Below are positions 19,652 through 27,529 of a stretch of 64,000 nt of DNA, piece after piece. Every line of letters starts with the position of its first letter. Position 1 is the stretch's first letter. Position numbers and translations under genes: made by a program. The stretch spans positions 4,588,001 through 4,652,000 of the forward strand of contig OZ257155.1 of assembly GCA_965279355.1 (NCBI GenBank), read 5' to 3'. The notes beneath the pieces are model-generated. The model saw nothing but the letters and a program-made list of their open reading frames with translations. It was not told the origin of the DNA and did not search any database. The DNA comes from G965279355 sp965279355 (GTDB lineage Bacteria; Pseudomonadota; Alphaproteobacteria; CACIAM-22H2).

Positions 19652-20416
19652 ATGACCGCCGTGCCGGTGCTGCCGCCGGCCTATGCGCTGGTGGCGCTCG
19701 ATACGGTCGACAGCACCAATGAGGAAGCCAAGCGCCGCGCGCGCGCGGGCGCCGAGGACGGCACCCTGATCTGGGCGCGCGAACAGACGGCGGGACGCGG
19801 CCGGGACGGCCGGACCTGGGTCTCGCCGCCCGGCAATCTCTATCTCTCTTTGGTGTTGCGCCCGGACTGCCCCCCGGTACGCGCGGCGGAACTCAGCTTC
19901 GTGGCGGCCGTCTCGCTGGGCGCTGCGTTGGGCGAACTGCTGCCACCGATGGTGCCGCTCAACTACAAATGGCCCAATGACGTCCTGGTCGGCGAGCGTA
20001 AGGTCGCCGGTATCCTGCTGGAGACGGAAGGGTCGGCCGGCGCCGGCGAACCTCTGGACTGGCTGGTGCTCGGCATGGGGGTGAACATCGCCACCTATCC
20101 CAAGGATGCCGAATTCCCCGCCACCTCGCTTCGCGAGGAAGGAGCCGACGACGTCACGGTCGAGACCCTGCTGGAGGTTTTTGCACGCAATTTTCTGGAC
20201 GGGGTGAACCGCTGGCTCGATAGCGGGTTCGCGCCGGTGCGGGCGATCTGGAAGGAGCGGGCACTGGGCGTCGGCCGGAAAATCCGTGTGCGGTTGCCCA
20301 ACGAGACGCTTCGGGGCAAATTCATCGATCTCGACGCCGATGGTGCGTTGCTGCTGGAGCCCGAGAAGGGCACCGGCACGCGCCGCATCACTGCCGGCGA
20401 CGTCTTTTTCGGGTGA
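19652..20416 (+). CDS. birA: Biotin--[acetyl-CoA-carboxylase] ligase (monofunctional)
   Basis: This 254-aa protein attaches biotin to the carboxyl carrier protein of biotin-dependent carboxylases. The ATP/biotin-binding glycine-rich loop is 'GRGRDGRTWVSPPGNLYLSL' near residues 49-68, followed by 'YKWPNDVLVGERKVAGILLE' near 108 with the catalytic Lys. There is no N-terminal helix-turn-helix domain, so unlike E. coli BirA it should not act as a repressor. The frame extends to a TTG at 19634, but the ATG at 19652 fits the family. It lies seven bases after nuoN and seven before coaX. Confidence 0.92.
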   Translation: MTAVPVLPPAYALVALDTVDSTNEEAKRRARAGAEDGTLIWAREQTAGRGRDGRTWVSPPGNLYLSLVLRPDCPPVRAAELSFVAAVSLGAALGELLPPMVPLNYKWPNDVLVGERKVAGILLETEGSAGAGEPLDWLVLGMGVNIATYPKDAEFPATSLREEGADDVTVETLLEVFARNFLDGVNRWLDSGFAPVRAIWKERALGVGRKIRVRLPNETLRGKFIDLDADGALLLEPEKGTGTRRITAGDVFFG

Positions 20417-20423
20417 GGCCGAC

Positions 20424-21191
20424 TTGCTTCTCGTCATCAATTCCAACAACACCAATACCGTCTTCGGCGTGTTCAGCGGCGAGGACAAGCGGGCGACGTG
20501 GCGCATCTCCACCGAGCCGCGGCGCACCGCCGACGAATACGCTGTGTGGCTTACGCACCTGATGGCGCTCGAAGGGTTGAGCTTTGCCGATATCGATGGC
20601 GTGGTTCTCTCGAACGTGGTGCCGCAGGCGAGTTTCAATCTGACCTCGCTCTGCAAGCGTTACTTCAAAGGCGACCCGCTGATTGTCGGCGGTCCCGGCG
20701 TGAAGCTCGGTTTCGAGATCAAGATCGACCGGCCGGAAGAAGCTGGGGCCGACCGCCTCGCCAACGCCGCCGCGGCGCGCAAGCGCTACAAGATGCCCGG
20801 CATCGTGATCGATCTCGGCACGGCGACGACCTTCGATGTCATCGACGAGGACGGGAACTATTGCGGCGGCGCCATCTCGCCCGGGATCAATCTCGCTTTC
20901 GAGGCGTTGTATATGGGCGCGGCGAAGCTGCCGCGGATCGAAATTCGCCGGCCGGACAAGGTGGTCGGCCGCACCACGATCGGCGCCATGCAGTCGGGAA
21001 TTTTCTGGGGGTATATAGGCCTGATCGAGGGCCTGACCTCGCGCATCGAGGCGGAGTGGGGCCGCAAGATGACGGTGATCGGCACCGGCGGTCTGGTGCC
21101 GCTGATCGCAGAATCCGCGACGTGCCTGCAGCACGTCGATCTCGACCTGACGCTGCGGGGGCTCGTCGACATCTACCATCTGAATCGTTGA
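20424..21191 (+). CDS. coaX: Type III pantothenate kinase
   Basis: This enzyme catalyses the first step of coenzyme A synthesis, phosphorylating pantothenate. The 255-aa product must start at the TTG at 20424, eight bases after the birA stop, because this gives the family N-terminus 'MLLVINSNNTNTVFGVFSG'. Other motifs are standard: 'EAGADRLANAAAARKRY' near residue 105 with the catalytic Asp, and 'VIDLGTATTFDVIDEDG' near 130. The first phosphate-binding motif, usually DxGNT, is unusual here: Asn6 replaces Asp and Asn8 replaces Gly. The birA-coaX-rnj order is widespread in Alphaproteobacteria. Annotation is secure; the altered loop is worth checking. Confidence 0.9.
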   Translation: MLLVINSNNTNTVFGVFSGEDKRATWRISTEPRRTADEYAVWLTHLMALEGLSFADIDGVVLSNVVPQASFNLTSLCKRYFKGDPLIVGGPGVKLGFEIKIDRPEEAGADRLANAAAARKRYKMPGIVIDLGTATTFDVIDEDGNYCGGAISPGINLAFEALYMGAAKLPRIEIRRPDKVVGRTTIGAMQSGIFWGYIGLIEGLTSRIEAEWGRKMTVIGTGGLVPLIAESATCLQHVDLDLTLRGLVDIYHLNR

Positions 21192-21204
21192 TGAACGGGC
21201 GCTC

Positions 21205-22872
21205 ATGAACGATCGCAGAAGCGGGCAGGGGACGCCCGATCTTCACTTCCTGCCGCTTGGCGGGTCCGGTGAGATCGGCATGAACCTCAATCTCTATGAG
21301 TATGGCGGCAAGTGGCTGATGGTCGATCTCGGCGTCAGCTTCAACAGCGTAGAGCTGCCCGGGGTCGAGGTCGTGATGCCGGACCCGGCCTTTATCGTCG
21401 AGCGCCGCCGCAACCTTCTTGGCATCGTGCTGACCCACGCGCATGAGGATCATCAGGGCGCCGTGCAGTATCTCTGGCCGCAGCTGCGCTGCCCGATCTG
21501 GGCGACGCCATTCACCGCCGCCTTCCTGCGCCGCAAGCTGACCGAAGTCGATTTCGCGCACGAGATCGAGATCAACGAGGTGCCGCTCGGCGGCAAATTC
21601 ACCATCGGGCCGTTCGAACTTGAAATGGTGACCCTGACCCATTCGATCCCGGAGCCCAACGGCCTGATGGTGCGGACGCCGGCGGGCACGGTGTTTCATA
21701 CCGGCGACTGGAAGATCGATGCCGAGCCGCTGGTCGGCGATGTCACCGACGAGGCGCGGCTGCGCCAGGTCGGGAACGATGGTGTGCTGGCGATGATCGG
21801 CGATTCGACCAACGCGATGCGGCCCGGTGAATCGGGCTCGGAAGCGGGGGTGCGCGCGGCACTAATCGAGCTGTTTGGAAAATATGAAGGGCGGATCGCG
21901 GTCGCCTGCTTTGCCTCCAATGTCGCCCGCCTGGAATCCATCGCCGTTGCGGCGAAGCATCATGGACGGCATGTGGCGCTGGTCGGCCGGTCGCTCTGGC
22001 GCATTCACGACACCGCCAAGGAAACCGGTTACCTGCAAGGCCTGCCGCCGTTTGTCGACGAGCGCGATGCAGGGTTCCTGCCGCGCGACAAGGTGGTGAT
22101 GATCTGCACCGGCAGCCAGGGCGAGCCGCGCGCGGCGCTGGCCCGCGTCGCCGCCGATCAGCATCCGCATGTGGTGCTGGAAAAGGGCGACGTCGTCATC
22201 TTCTCATCGCGCTCCATCCCCGGGAACGAGCGCGAGATCCTGCGGCTCCAGAACAGTCTGGCCCGTCTTGGCGTCTCGATCATCACGGACGAGATCGATC
22301 CCCGCGTCCATGTCTCCGGCCACCCGGCCCGCGATGAACTGGCGCGCATGTATCAATGGGTGCGGCCCCGCATCGCCATTCCGGTGCATGGTGAGGAACG
22401 ACACATGCAGGCGCATGCTGAACTCGCTTTGTCCTGTCAGGTGCAGTACGCGCTGGTGCCGGAAAATGGCACGCTGATCCGGCTGGGACAGGACGGGCCC
22501 GAGATTGTCGATCGCGTGCATGCGGGCCGACTTGCTGCGGACGGGCGCCGCCTGCTGCCGCTGGATGGCGCGGTCCTGCGGAGCCGGACCCGGCTGATGT
22601 GGAACGGTGCGGTGATCGCCACGGTGGTCCTCGACCGCAAGGGCCGGCTTGCCGTGCCGCCGAAAATCTCGGCGCCGGGGCTGCTCGATCCGGAAGGTGA
22701 CGTGGAATTCGCAGCGGAGATCGTGGCTGCCGTTGAAGAAGGCGTTTCGCGCGCAAAACGCGATACCACCGACGAAAAGGTCGAGGAATCCGTCCGCCGG
22801 GCCATTCGCGCGACGATCCGGGGCCGTCGGGACGGACGGTCGGTGATCGACGTCCATCTGGTGCGGGTCTAA
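21205..22872 (+). CDS. rnj: Ribonuclease J
   Basis: This 555-aa metallo-beta-lactamase/beta-CASP ribonuclease acts in mRNA decay and rRNA 5' processing, with 5'-3' exonuclease and endonuclease activity in the family. The zinc-binding motif 'LTHAHEDHQGAVQYLWP' (HxHxDH) is near residue 75, 'GDSTNAMRPGESGSE' near 200, and the beta-CASP block 'VHVSGHPARDELARMYQWV' near 370 leads to 'IPVHGEERHMQAHAELA'. A C-terminal RNase J dimerisation domain completes the expected length. It starts 13 bases after coaX. Confidence 0.94.
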   Translation: MNDRRSGQGTPDLHFLPLGGSGEIGMNLNLYEYGGKWLMVDLGVSFNSVELPGVEVVMPDPAFIVERRRNLLGIVLTHAHEDHQGAVQYLWPQLRCPIWATPFTAAFLRRKLTEVDFAHEIEINEVPLGGKFTIGPFELEMVTLTHSIPEPNGLMVRTPAGTVFHTGDWKIDAEPLVGDVTDEARLRQVGNDGVLAMIGDSTNAMRPGESGSEAGVRAALIELFGKYEGRIAVACFASNVARLESIAVAAKHHGRHVALVGRSLWRIHDTAKETGYLQGLPPFVDERDAGFLPRDKVVMICTGSQGEPRAALARVAADQHPHVVLEKGDVVIFSSRSIPGNEREILRLQNSLARLGVSIITDEIDPRVHVSGHPARDELARMYQWVRPRIAIPVHGEERHMQAHAELALSCQVQYALVPENGTLIRLGQDGPEIVDRVHAGRLAADGRRLLPLDGAVLRSRTRLMWNGAVIATVVLDRKGRLAVPPKISAPGLLDPEGDVEFAAEIVAAVEEGVSRAKRDTTDEKVEESVRRAIRATIRGRRDGRSVIDVHLVRV

Positions 22873-22881
22873 ACTGCGCTC

Positions 22882-23286
22882 ATGATCGGCAGGCTCAATC
22901 ATGTGGCGATCGTGGTGCCGGACCTTGCGGCGGCATCGCAGGTCTATCGCTCGACTCTCGGTGCCAACGTATCGGCGCCGGTCGACCTGCCGTCGCATGG
23001 CGTCACGACCGTATTCGTCGAGCTGCCCAACACAAAGATCGAGCTGCTGCACCCGCTGGGGGACGGCTCGCCGATCGGCAAGTTCCTGGCCGATCACCCG
23101 TCGGGCGGCCTGCATCACATCTGCTACGAGGTGGATGATATCTTCGCGGCGCGCGAGAAGCTGAAGGCGGACGGCGCGCGGGTGCTGGGCGACGGAGAGC
23201 CGAAGACGGGTGCCCATGGCAAGCCTGTGCTGTTCCTGCATCCCAAGGATTTCTGCGGTACCCTGATTGAAATCGAGCAGGTCTGA
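22882..23286 (+). CDS. mce: Methylmalonyl-CoA epimerase
   Basis: This 134-aa protein of the vicinal-oxygen-chelate fold interconverts the (R) and (S) forms of methylmalonyl-CoA in propionyl-CoA catabolism. Metal-ligand motifs are 'LNHVAIVVPDLAAAS' (His7 region), 'PSGGLHHICYEVDDI' near residue 75, and a terminal 'GTLIEIEQV' with the ligand Glu. It starts nine bases after rnj and its stop overlaps the next gene by one base. Confidence 0.92.
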   Translation: MIGRLNHVAIVVPDLAAASQVYRSTLGANVSAPVDLPSHGVTTVFVELPNTKIELLHPLGDGSPIGKFLADHPSGGLHHICYEVDDIFAAREKLKADGARVLGDGEPKTGAHGKPVLFLHPKDFCGTLIEIEQV

Positions 23287-23522
23287 TGACGATTGGAACC
23301 GGTATTGCGGTTTATGTGGTGATCTGGTGGCTGGTGCTGTTCACCGTGCTGCCGTGGGGCACGCATGCCGTGGAGAATCCCGAGCCGGGCCATGCGACGA
23401 GCGCGCCCGCGAGGCCCCGGATTGCCCTTAAATTTGCGATTACGACCGGTATTGCCACGGTGGTCTTTCTGATCTTCCTGTGGATCCAGCAATCCGGTCT
23501 GATCCAGTTCGGCCCGTCCTGA
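23286..23522 (+). CDS. DUF1467 family small membrane protein
   Basis: This 78-aa protein has two hydrophobic segments (about residues 5-25 and 50-72) separated by a polar loop containing 'LPWGTHAVENPEPGHATSAP', the recognisable DUF1467 pattern. The family is conserved immediately after mce in many Alphaproteobacteria; its function is unknown to me. The ATG overlaps the mce stop (TGATG), so the two are probably translationally coupled. Confidence 0.85.
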   Translation: MTIGTGIAVYVVIWWLVLFTVLPWGTHAVENPEPGHATSAPARPRIALKFAITTGIATVVFLIFLWIQQSGLIQFGPS

Positions 23523-23532
23523 CGGATCGCCG

Positions 23533-24084
23533 ATGTCCGGCTATTGCAAGGTCGCGCCCGGCCATCCCCTGCACGGGCCTTATCACGACACGGAATACGG
23601 CGTTCCCATCGCCGATGACGACGCGCTGTTCGAACGACTGATCCTTGAGATCAACCAGGCCGGTCTCAGCTGGCTGCTGATGCTCCAGAAGCGGGCGAGC
23701 TTTCGCAAAGCTTTCCGGGACTTCTCGGTGAAGAAGGTTGCCAGATTCACAGACAGGGATCGCGCCCGCCTGCTCGTCGATCCGGGGATCATCCGCAATC
23801 GCCTGAAGGTCGATGCGGCCATCGAGAACGCAAAACGCATCGAGGCCATCGCCAGGGAGCATGGGTCCTTCGCCGCCTGGATCGCGGCGCATCATCCGCG
23901 CCCGAAAGCGGAATGGATCAAGCTGTTCAAGAAGACGTTCAAGTTCACAGGCGGCGAGATCGTCGGTGAGTTTCTGATGAGCATCGGCTACCTGCCGGGC
24001 TGCCATCACGAGGACTGCCCCGCCTACAAGCGGATCGCTCGGATAAAGCCACCTTGGATGCAGGCCAAAGGCTTCAGATTTTGA
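23533..24084 (+). CDS. tag: DNA-3-methyladenine glycosylase I
   Basis: This 183-aa base-excision repair enzyme removes 3-methyladenine from alkylated DNA. The N-terminal 'HDTEYGVPIADDDALFERL', the central 'EINQAGLSWLLMLQKRASFR' (catalytic Glu region), and a C-terminal 'GCHHEDC' with His/Cys of the zinc site match the Tag family. It lies ten bases after the DUF1467 gene and is probably the last gene of the nuo-birA-rnj transcription unit. Confidence 0.93.
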   Translation: MSGYCKVAPGHPLHGPYHDTEYGVPIADDDALFERLILEINQAGLSWLLMLQKRASFRKAFRDFSVKKVARFTDRDRARLLVDPGIIRNRLKVDAAIENAKRIEAIAREHGSFAAWIAAHHPRPKAEWIKLFKKTFKFTGGEIVGEFLMSIGYLPGCHHEDCPAYKRIARIKPPWMQAKGFRF

Positions 24085-24117
24085 AGTCCGGCGCGCATGG
24101 GAACATGACCAATTAAT

Positions 24118-24146
24118 TTTACCGATGCGCGGGCGCGGGCGATAGT
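24118..24146 (+). promoter_or_regulatory. Candidate promoter for the MFS gene, leaderless type
   Basis: TTTACC (24118-24123) and GATAGT (24141-24146) are separated by 17 bases, and the ATG at 24153 follows after only six bases (GGCGGC). A transcript from this -10 box would start at or next to the ATG. No separate Shine-Dalgarno sequence is seen. Confidence 0.4.
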
Positions 24147-24152
24147 GGCGGC

Positions 24153-25367
24153 ATGTCTTCGCCGTTCCGGGATTCCTGGCTGATCACGCTCTGCGCCTCG
24201 CGCGCTTTGTCGGCGCTGGTATTCGTGACCTATGCGGCGACCCTGCCGGTGGTAGCAGCCGAATGGCACATGAGCGGCACGGAAGCGGGAGCGATCGCCT
24301 CTGTGTTCCAAGCGGCTTACGCGGTGTCGCTGCTGGCGTTCTCATGGCTGGCGCAACGGGTTGGGGCGCGGAGCGTGCTGCTGCATAGCAGCGTGCTGAT
24401 TGCCCTCGCCGGCTGCCTGTTCGCGGGCTTCGCGCGGGACTTCCTCTCAGCGTTTCTCCTGTATGGGCTGGTCGGTATTTCGCTAGGGGGCAACTACACC
24501 ACCGCGATCATGCTGATCGCCGACCGTTACGAGCCGGCTCGCCGGGGCTCGGCAATGGGCGCGCTGCTCGCCAGCACCTCGATGGGCTACGCGGCCGGGT
24601 TGCTGGTGAGCGGCTTCGCATTGCCCATTGGCGGTTACATTGCGGCGTTCTGGGCGACGGCCGCAGGACCGGTCATCGGCGCGGTTCTGCTGTTCATTGT
24701 GCTGCGGGACACGCCCAACATCATCCATCCGCCGGTCCCTGGCGGGAAGTTCACCGGGGCCGTGCTGGGCAACAAGACCGCCATGCGCCTCACCGTCGGC
24801 TACACGTTCCATGCGTGGGAGCTGCTGGGGATGTGGGCGTGGACCCCGGCCTTTCTCGCTGCCTGCCTTGCTTTCTCCGGCTCGGGTTCCGCGACGGCGG
24901 CGGAGATCGGCGCCTATCTCACCGGCGCCCTGCATGTGGCCGGAGTCGTCGCGTCTCTGACCATGGGCCGTCTGTCCGACCGGCTGGGGCGCCGGGCGGT
25001 CCTGCTGGCGATGGCGACGCTGGGCATGCTGTGCTCCTTCACCTTCGGCTGGCAGATCGGTGGGCCGATTGCTGTCCTGGTCGTGCTGGCGCTGGTCTAC
25101 GGGTTTACGGCCCTGGGCGACTCGGCTGTCCTGTCGACGGCTTTCACCGAAGCGGTTCCGCCCGCCTATCTGGGCACTGGGCTTGCCCTGCGCTCGCTGC
25201 TGGGCTTCGGGGCGGGGGCTGTCTCGCCGCTGGTGTTCGGGATGGTGCTCGATGCCACCAACGTTGCGGGATCGCCGGCGACGGTCTGGGGATGGGCATT
25301 TGTGTCGCTGGGCGTGGGCGGCCTGATCGCCACCATTGCGGCCTTCGGATTGCCGCGGACCCGCTGA
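24153..25367 (+). CDS. MFS transporter, substrate unknown
   Basis: This 404-aa protein has twelve predicted transmembrane segments in two groups of six. The loop after helix 2 contains 'WLAQRVGARSVLL', the MFS motif A region, and its copy in the second half reads 'MGRLSDRLGRRAVLLAMATL'. These antiporters or symporters move small solutes across the inner membrane using the proton gradient. It stands alone, 68 bases after tag, and converges on a purine permease. Nothing nearby identifies the substrate. Confidence 0.8.
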   Translation: MSSPFRDSWLITLCASRALSALVFVTYAATLPVVAAEWHMSGTEAGAIASVFQAAYAVSLLAFSWLAQRVGARSVLLHSSVLIALAGCLFAGFARDFLSAFLLYGLVGISLGGNYTTAIMLIADRYEPARRGSAMGALLASTSMGYAAGLLVSGFALPIGGYIAAFWATAAGPVIGAVLLFIVLRDTPNIIHPPVPGGKFTGAVLGNKTAMRLTVGYTFHAWELLGMWAWTPAFLAACLAFSGSGSATAAEIGAYLTGALHVAGVVASLTMGRLSDRLGRRAVLLAMATLGMLCSFTFGWQIGGPIAVLVVLALVYGFTALGDSAVLSTAFTEAVPPAYLGTGLALRSLLGFGAGAVSPLVFGMVLDATNVAGSPATVWGWAFVSLGVGGLIATIAAFGLPRTR

Positions 25368-25408
25368 AGGGCACCGGGGGTGGGTGAATCCAGCCCCAGA
25401 AACAGCAA

Positions 25409-25434
25409 ACCCGGATCGGGTTACCGATCCGGGT
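25409..25434. terminator. Perfect 11 bp hairpin between convergent genes, likely bidirectional terminator
   Basis: ACCCGGATCGG and CCGATCCGGGT flank a four-base loop, GTTA. The hairpin lies 42 bases after the MFS stop. Read on the minus strand it is followed by TTTGCTGTTTC, a loose T-tract suited to ending the permease transcript; on the plus strand no T-run follows. Confidence 0.6.
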
Positions 25435-25489
25435 CGCCATCGCATCTCCCTAAACTTGGTCCGTGCCAGTGGTTCCGGCTTATTCCTTA

Positions 25490-25581
25490 TTCATTCGTAT
25501 TTTTTCTTACGGGCGGGAGAGTACCCACAGTGTGGGACAGAGTCACGTAAGTTTTTATCAACTCATAGGCATACGAATGAA
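25490..25581. repeat. Nested inverted repeats in an AT-rich convergent intergenic region
   Basis: Arms TTCATTCGTAT (25490-25500) and ATACGAATGAA (25571-25581) are perfect 11 bp inverted repeats about 70 bases apart. Inside are CTTAC/GTAAG (25506-25510, 25547-25551) and CCCAC/GTGGG (25524-25528, 25532-25536). The stretch is much more AT-rich than its neighbours and begins 14 bases after the permease stop. It could be a structured RNA, a 3' UTR fold, or a remnant of a small mobile element. Confidence 0.5.
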
Positions 25582-25595
25582 ATTTTATTACCCAC

Positions 25596-26903
25596 TCAGG
25601 CTGCTCCGAAATACGCGTATTTGCCGAGGAATAGCGCGGCCAGAATGATCACCGGCCAGCCCAACTCGCTCATTTTCCCGGCGAGGATCTTCGCCGCGGC
25701 ATAAGCGATGAAGCCGAAGGCGATGCCGTGGGCGATGGAGTAGGTCAGCGGCATGATGACCATCGTCAGCACACCCGGCGCGTACTCCGTGACGTCTTCC
25801 CAGTCGATCTCGGTGATGCCACGGGCCATCAGGCAGGCCACAAACAGCAGGGCCGGGGCGGTCGCATAGGCCGGGATCATCCCCGCCAGCGGCGAGAAGA
25901 ACAGCGCCACCAGGAACAGCGCCGCGACCACCAGGGCCGTCAGGCCTGTCCGGCCGCCGGCTTTCACGCCGGCCGCGCTTTCGATGTAGCTGGTCGTGTT
26001 CGAGGTGCCGAGCAGCGAGCCGATCAGGCTGGCCGACGAATCGGCCAGCATCGCCTGGCGCAGGCGGGGCAGCTTGCCCTCCGGCGTCAGCAGGCCCGCC
26101 CGGTGCGCCACGCCGACCAGCGTGCCCGCCGTGTCGAACAGGTCGACGAAGACCAGTGTGACGATGATGGTCAGGAGCAGGGCGAAGCCGACCTTGGTGA
26201 GGCCCGCGATGTCGAGCTTCAGGAACGTGGGCTCCAGGCTCGGTGGGGCCGAGGCGATGCCGCCATAGGGCGTGACGCCGAAGGCAACGCCCAGCGCCGT
26301 GGTGATCAGGATGGCGATGACGATGGCGCCCGGGACACGTCGCGCATCCAGCGCCAGCATGACGACGAAACCGATAGCCGCGAGGATGACTCCCGGTGCG
26401 TTGAGATTGCCGATGGTCACCAGCGTGGCCGCGTGATCGACCACCACCCCGGCATTTTCCAGCGCGATGATGGCGAGGAAGAAACCGATGCCGGCGGAGA
26501 TCGAGAGCTTCAGTGTTTTCGGGATCGCGTCGAAGATCCACTCGCGCACCGGCAGTACGCTCAGGATGATGTTGATGACGGCTGAAATGAAGACGGCGCC
26601 CAGCGCCATCTCCCAGCTCAGGCCCATGCCTTTGACAAGGCCGAAGGAGAAGAAGGCGTTGAGGCCCATGCCGGGGGCCAGCGCGATCGGATATCTGGCG
26701 TAAAGCGCCATGATCGCGGTGCTGATCGCGGCGGCCAGGCAGGTCGCGACGAACACCGCACCCTTATCCATCCCCGAAACCGCCAGGATCGAAGGATTGA
26801 CGAAGATGATGTAGGCCATGGTGAGGAAGGTCGTGAGGCCTGCCAGCACCTCGGTGCGGACGGTCGTGCCGTTTTCACGGAGCCGGAAATAACTCTCAAG
26901 CAT
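25596..26903 (-). CDS. AzgA-type purine (adenine/guanine/hypoxanthine) permease
   Basis: This 435-aa protein of the nucleobase-cation symporter-2 superfamily has 12-14 membrane segments. Diagnostic blocks are 'EVLAGLTTFLTMAYIIFVNP' near residue 20, 'ALAPGMGLNAFFSFGLV' near 75, 'FVDLFDTAGTLVGVAHRAGL' near 250 and 'GTSNTTSYIESAAGVKAGGR' near 300, all typical of AzgA/PbuG transporters, which import purine bases with protons. The ATG at 26903 gives the standard start 'MLESYFRLRENGTTVRTEVL'; an upstream extension to 26960 is unlikely. I see no purine riboswitch in the 120-base leader. Exact substrate preference cannot be read from sequence. Confidence 0.88.
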   Translation of the reverse strand: MLESYFRLRENGTTVRTEVLAGLTTFLTMAYIIFVNPSILAVSGMDKGAVFVATCLAAAISTAIMALYARYPIALAPGMGLNAFFSFGLVKGMGLSWEMALGAVFISAVINIILSVLPVREWIFDAIPKTLKLSISAGIGFFLAIIALENAGVVVDHAATLVTIGNLNAPGVILAAIGFVVMLALDARRVPGAIVIAILITTALGVAFGVTPYGGIASAPPSLEPTFLKLDIAGLTKVGFALLLTIIVTLVFVDLFDTAGTLVGVAHRAGLLTPEGKLPRLRQAMLADSSASLIGSLLGTSNTTSYIESAAGVKAGGRTGLTALVVAALFLVALFFSPLAGMIPAYATAPALLFVACLMARGITEIDWEDVTEYAPGVLTMVIMPLTYSIAHGIAFGFIAYAAAKILAGKMSELGWPVIILAALFLGKYAYFGAA

Positions 26904-27012
26904 CGATGTATCCCCCTGCTTGGGCGGCGTTCCGAGTCGGGTGCCGCGATATCCCGGCAAAATGGTAAACGGAACAAGGCACCGCCGTTAGCCGTTTTTG
27001 CCGAAAGCGGGG

Positions 27013-27018
27013 TATACT
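27013..27018 (+). promoter_or_regulatory. Candidate -10 box (TATACT) placed for a leaderless transcript
   Basis: TATACT ends five bases before the ATG at 27024, with GTGGC between. Transcription would begin at about the start codon. No strong -35 hexamer is evident and there is no Shine-Dalgarno sequence. Confidence 0.4.
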
Positions 27019-27023
27019 GTGGC

Positions 27024-27443
27024 ATGCGCTCAATTCTGATGTTGACCGGGATCGCAGCCGTTTTTTCGGCCTCGGCGGCCTGTGCCCAGGCGGTCACGGT
27101 GACGGACCGCGAGTGCCGCCAGCTCGTCGAGCACGTCGCCTCGCAGGACGTGAATTTCAAACCCGGTGTCGACGTCTACGGGCGGCCGGTCGCGCCGGCC
27201 AATACGATGACCTCGCCGATCATCACGGCGCCGCAGAATTTCACCTTCGACGTGGGCGTCGATCTCAAGCGCTTCGGCATCCCTCAGACTTCGCCGATCT
27301 TCCAGCCGACGGTCGGGGTCGGGAAGGTTACCGTCGAGGACGGCGGCCGGCGGGTCCTGTTCAACGGCCAGCCGCTCGGCGGCAGCGAACAGAGCGCGCT
27401 CGCCGAACTGTGCAAGCAGCGCGCGGCAGCTCCCAAACGGTAG
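27024..27443 (+). CDS. Small exported protein of unknown function upstream of proS
   Basis: This 139-aa protein has an N-terminal signal peptide (about residues 1-22, ending near 'SAACAQA'), so it is probably periplasmic. The mature part contains two Cys residues (near 31 and 131) that could form a disulfide, and short beta-rich stretches such as 'FTFDVGVDLKRFG' and 'KVTVEDGGRRVLFNGQPL'. I do not recognise a named family. The gene lies 86 bases before proS on the same strand. Confidence 0.65.
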   Translation: MRSILMLTGIAAVFSASAACAQAVTVTDRECRQLVEHVASQDVNFKPGVDVYGRPVAPANTMTSPIITAPQNFTFDVGVDLKRFGIPQTSPIFQPTVGVGKVTVEDGGRRVLFNGQPLGGSEQSALAELCKQRAAAPKR

Positions 27444-27529
27444 CTCTCCCGCGCGGCTTTGCAAAACCCCGCTCTCCCCCTAAAGTCCGCCGCCTGCCCC
27501 TAAAGTCGGTTGCCCGCGTTCGAGGTCCT

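Noticed and set aside
26904..27023. Possible purine riboswitch before the AzgA-type permease gene
   Set aside because: The 120-base leader lacks the conserved loop and junction sequences of purine riboswitches.
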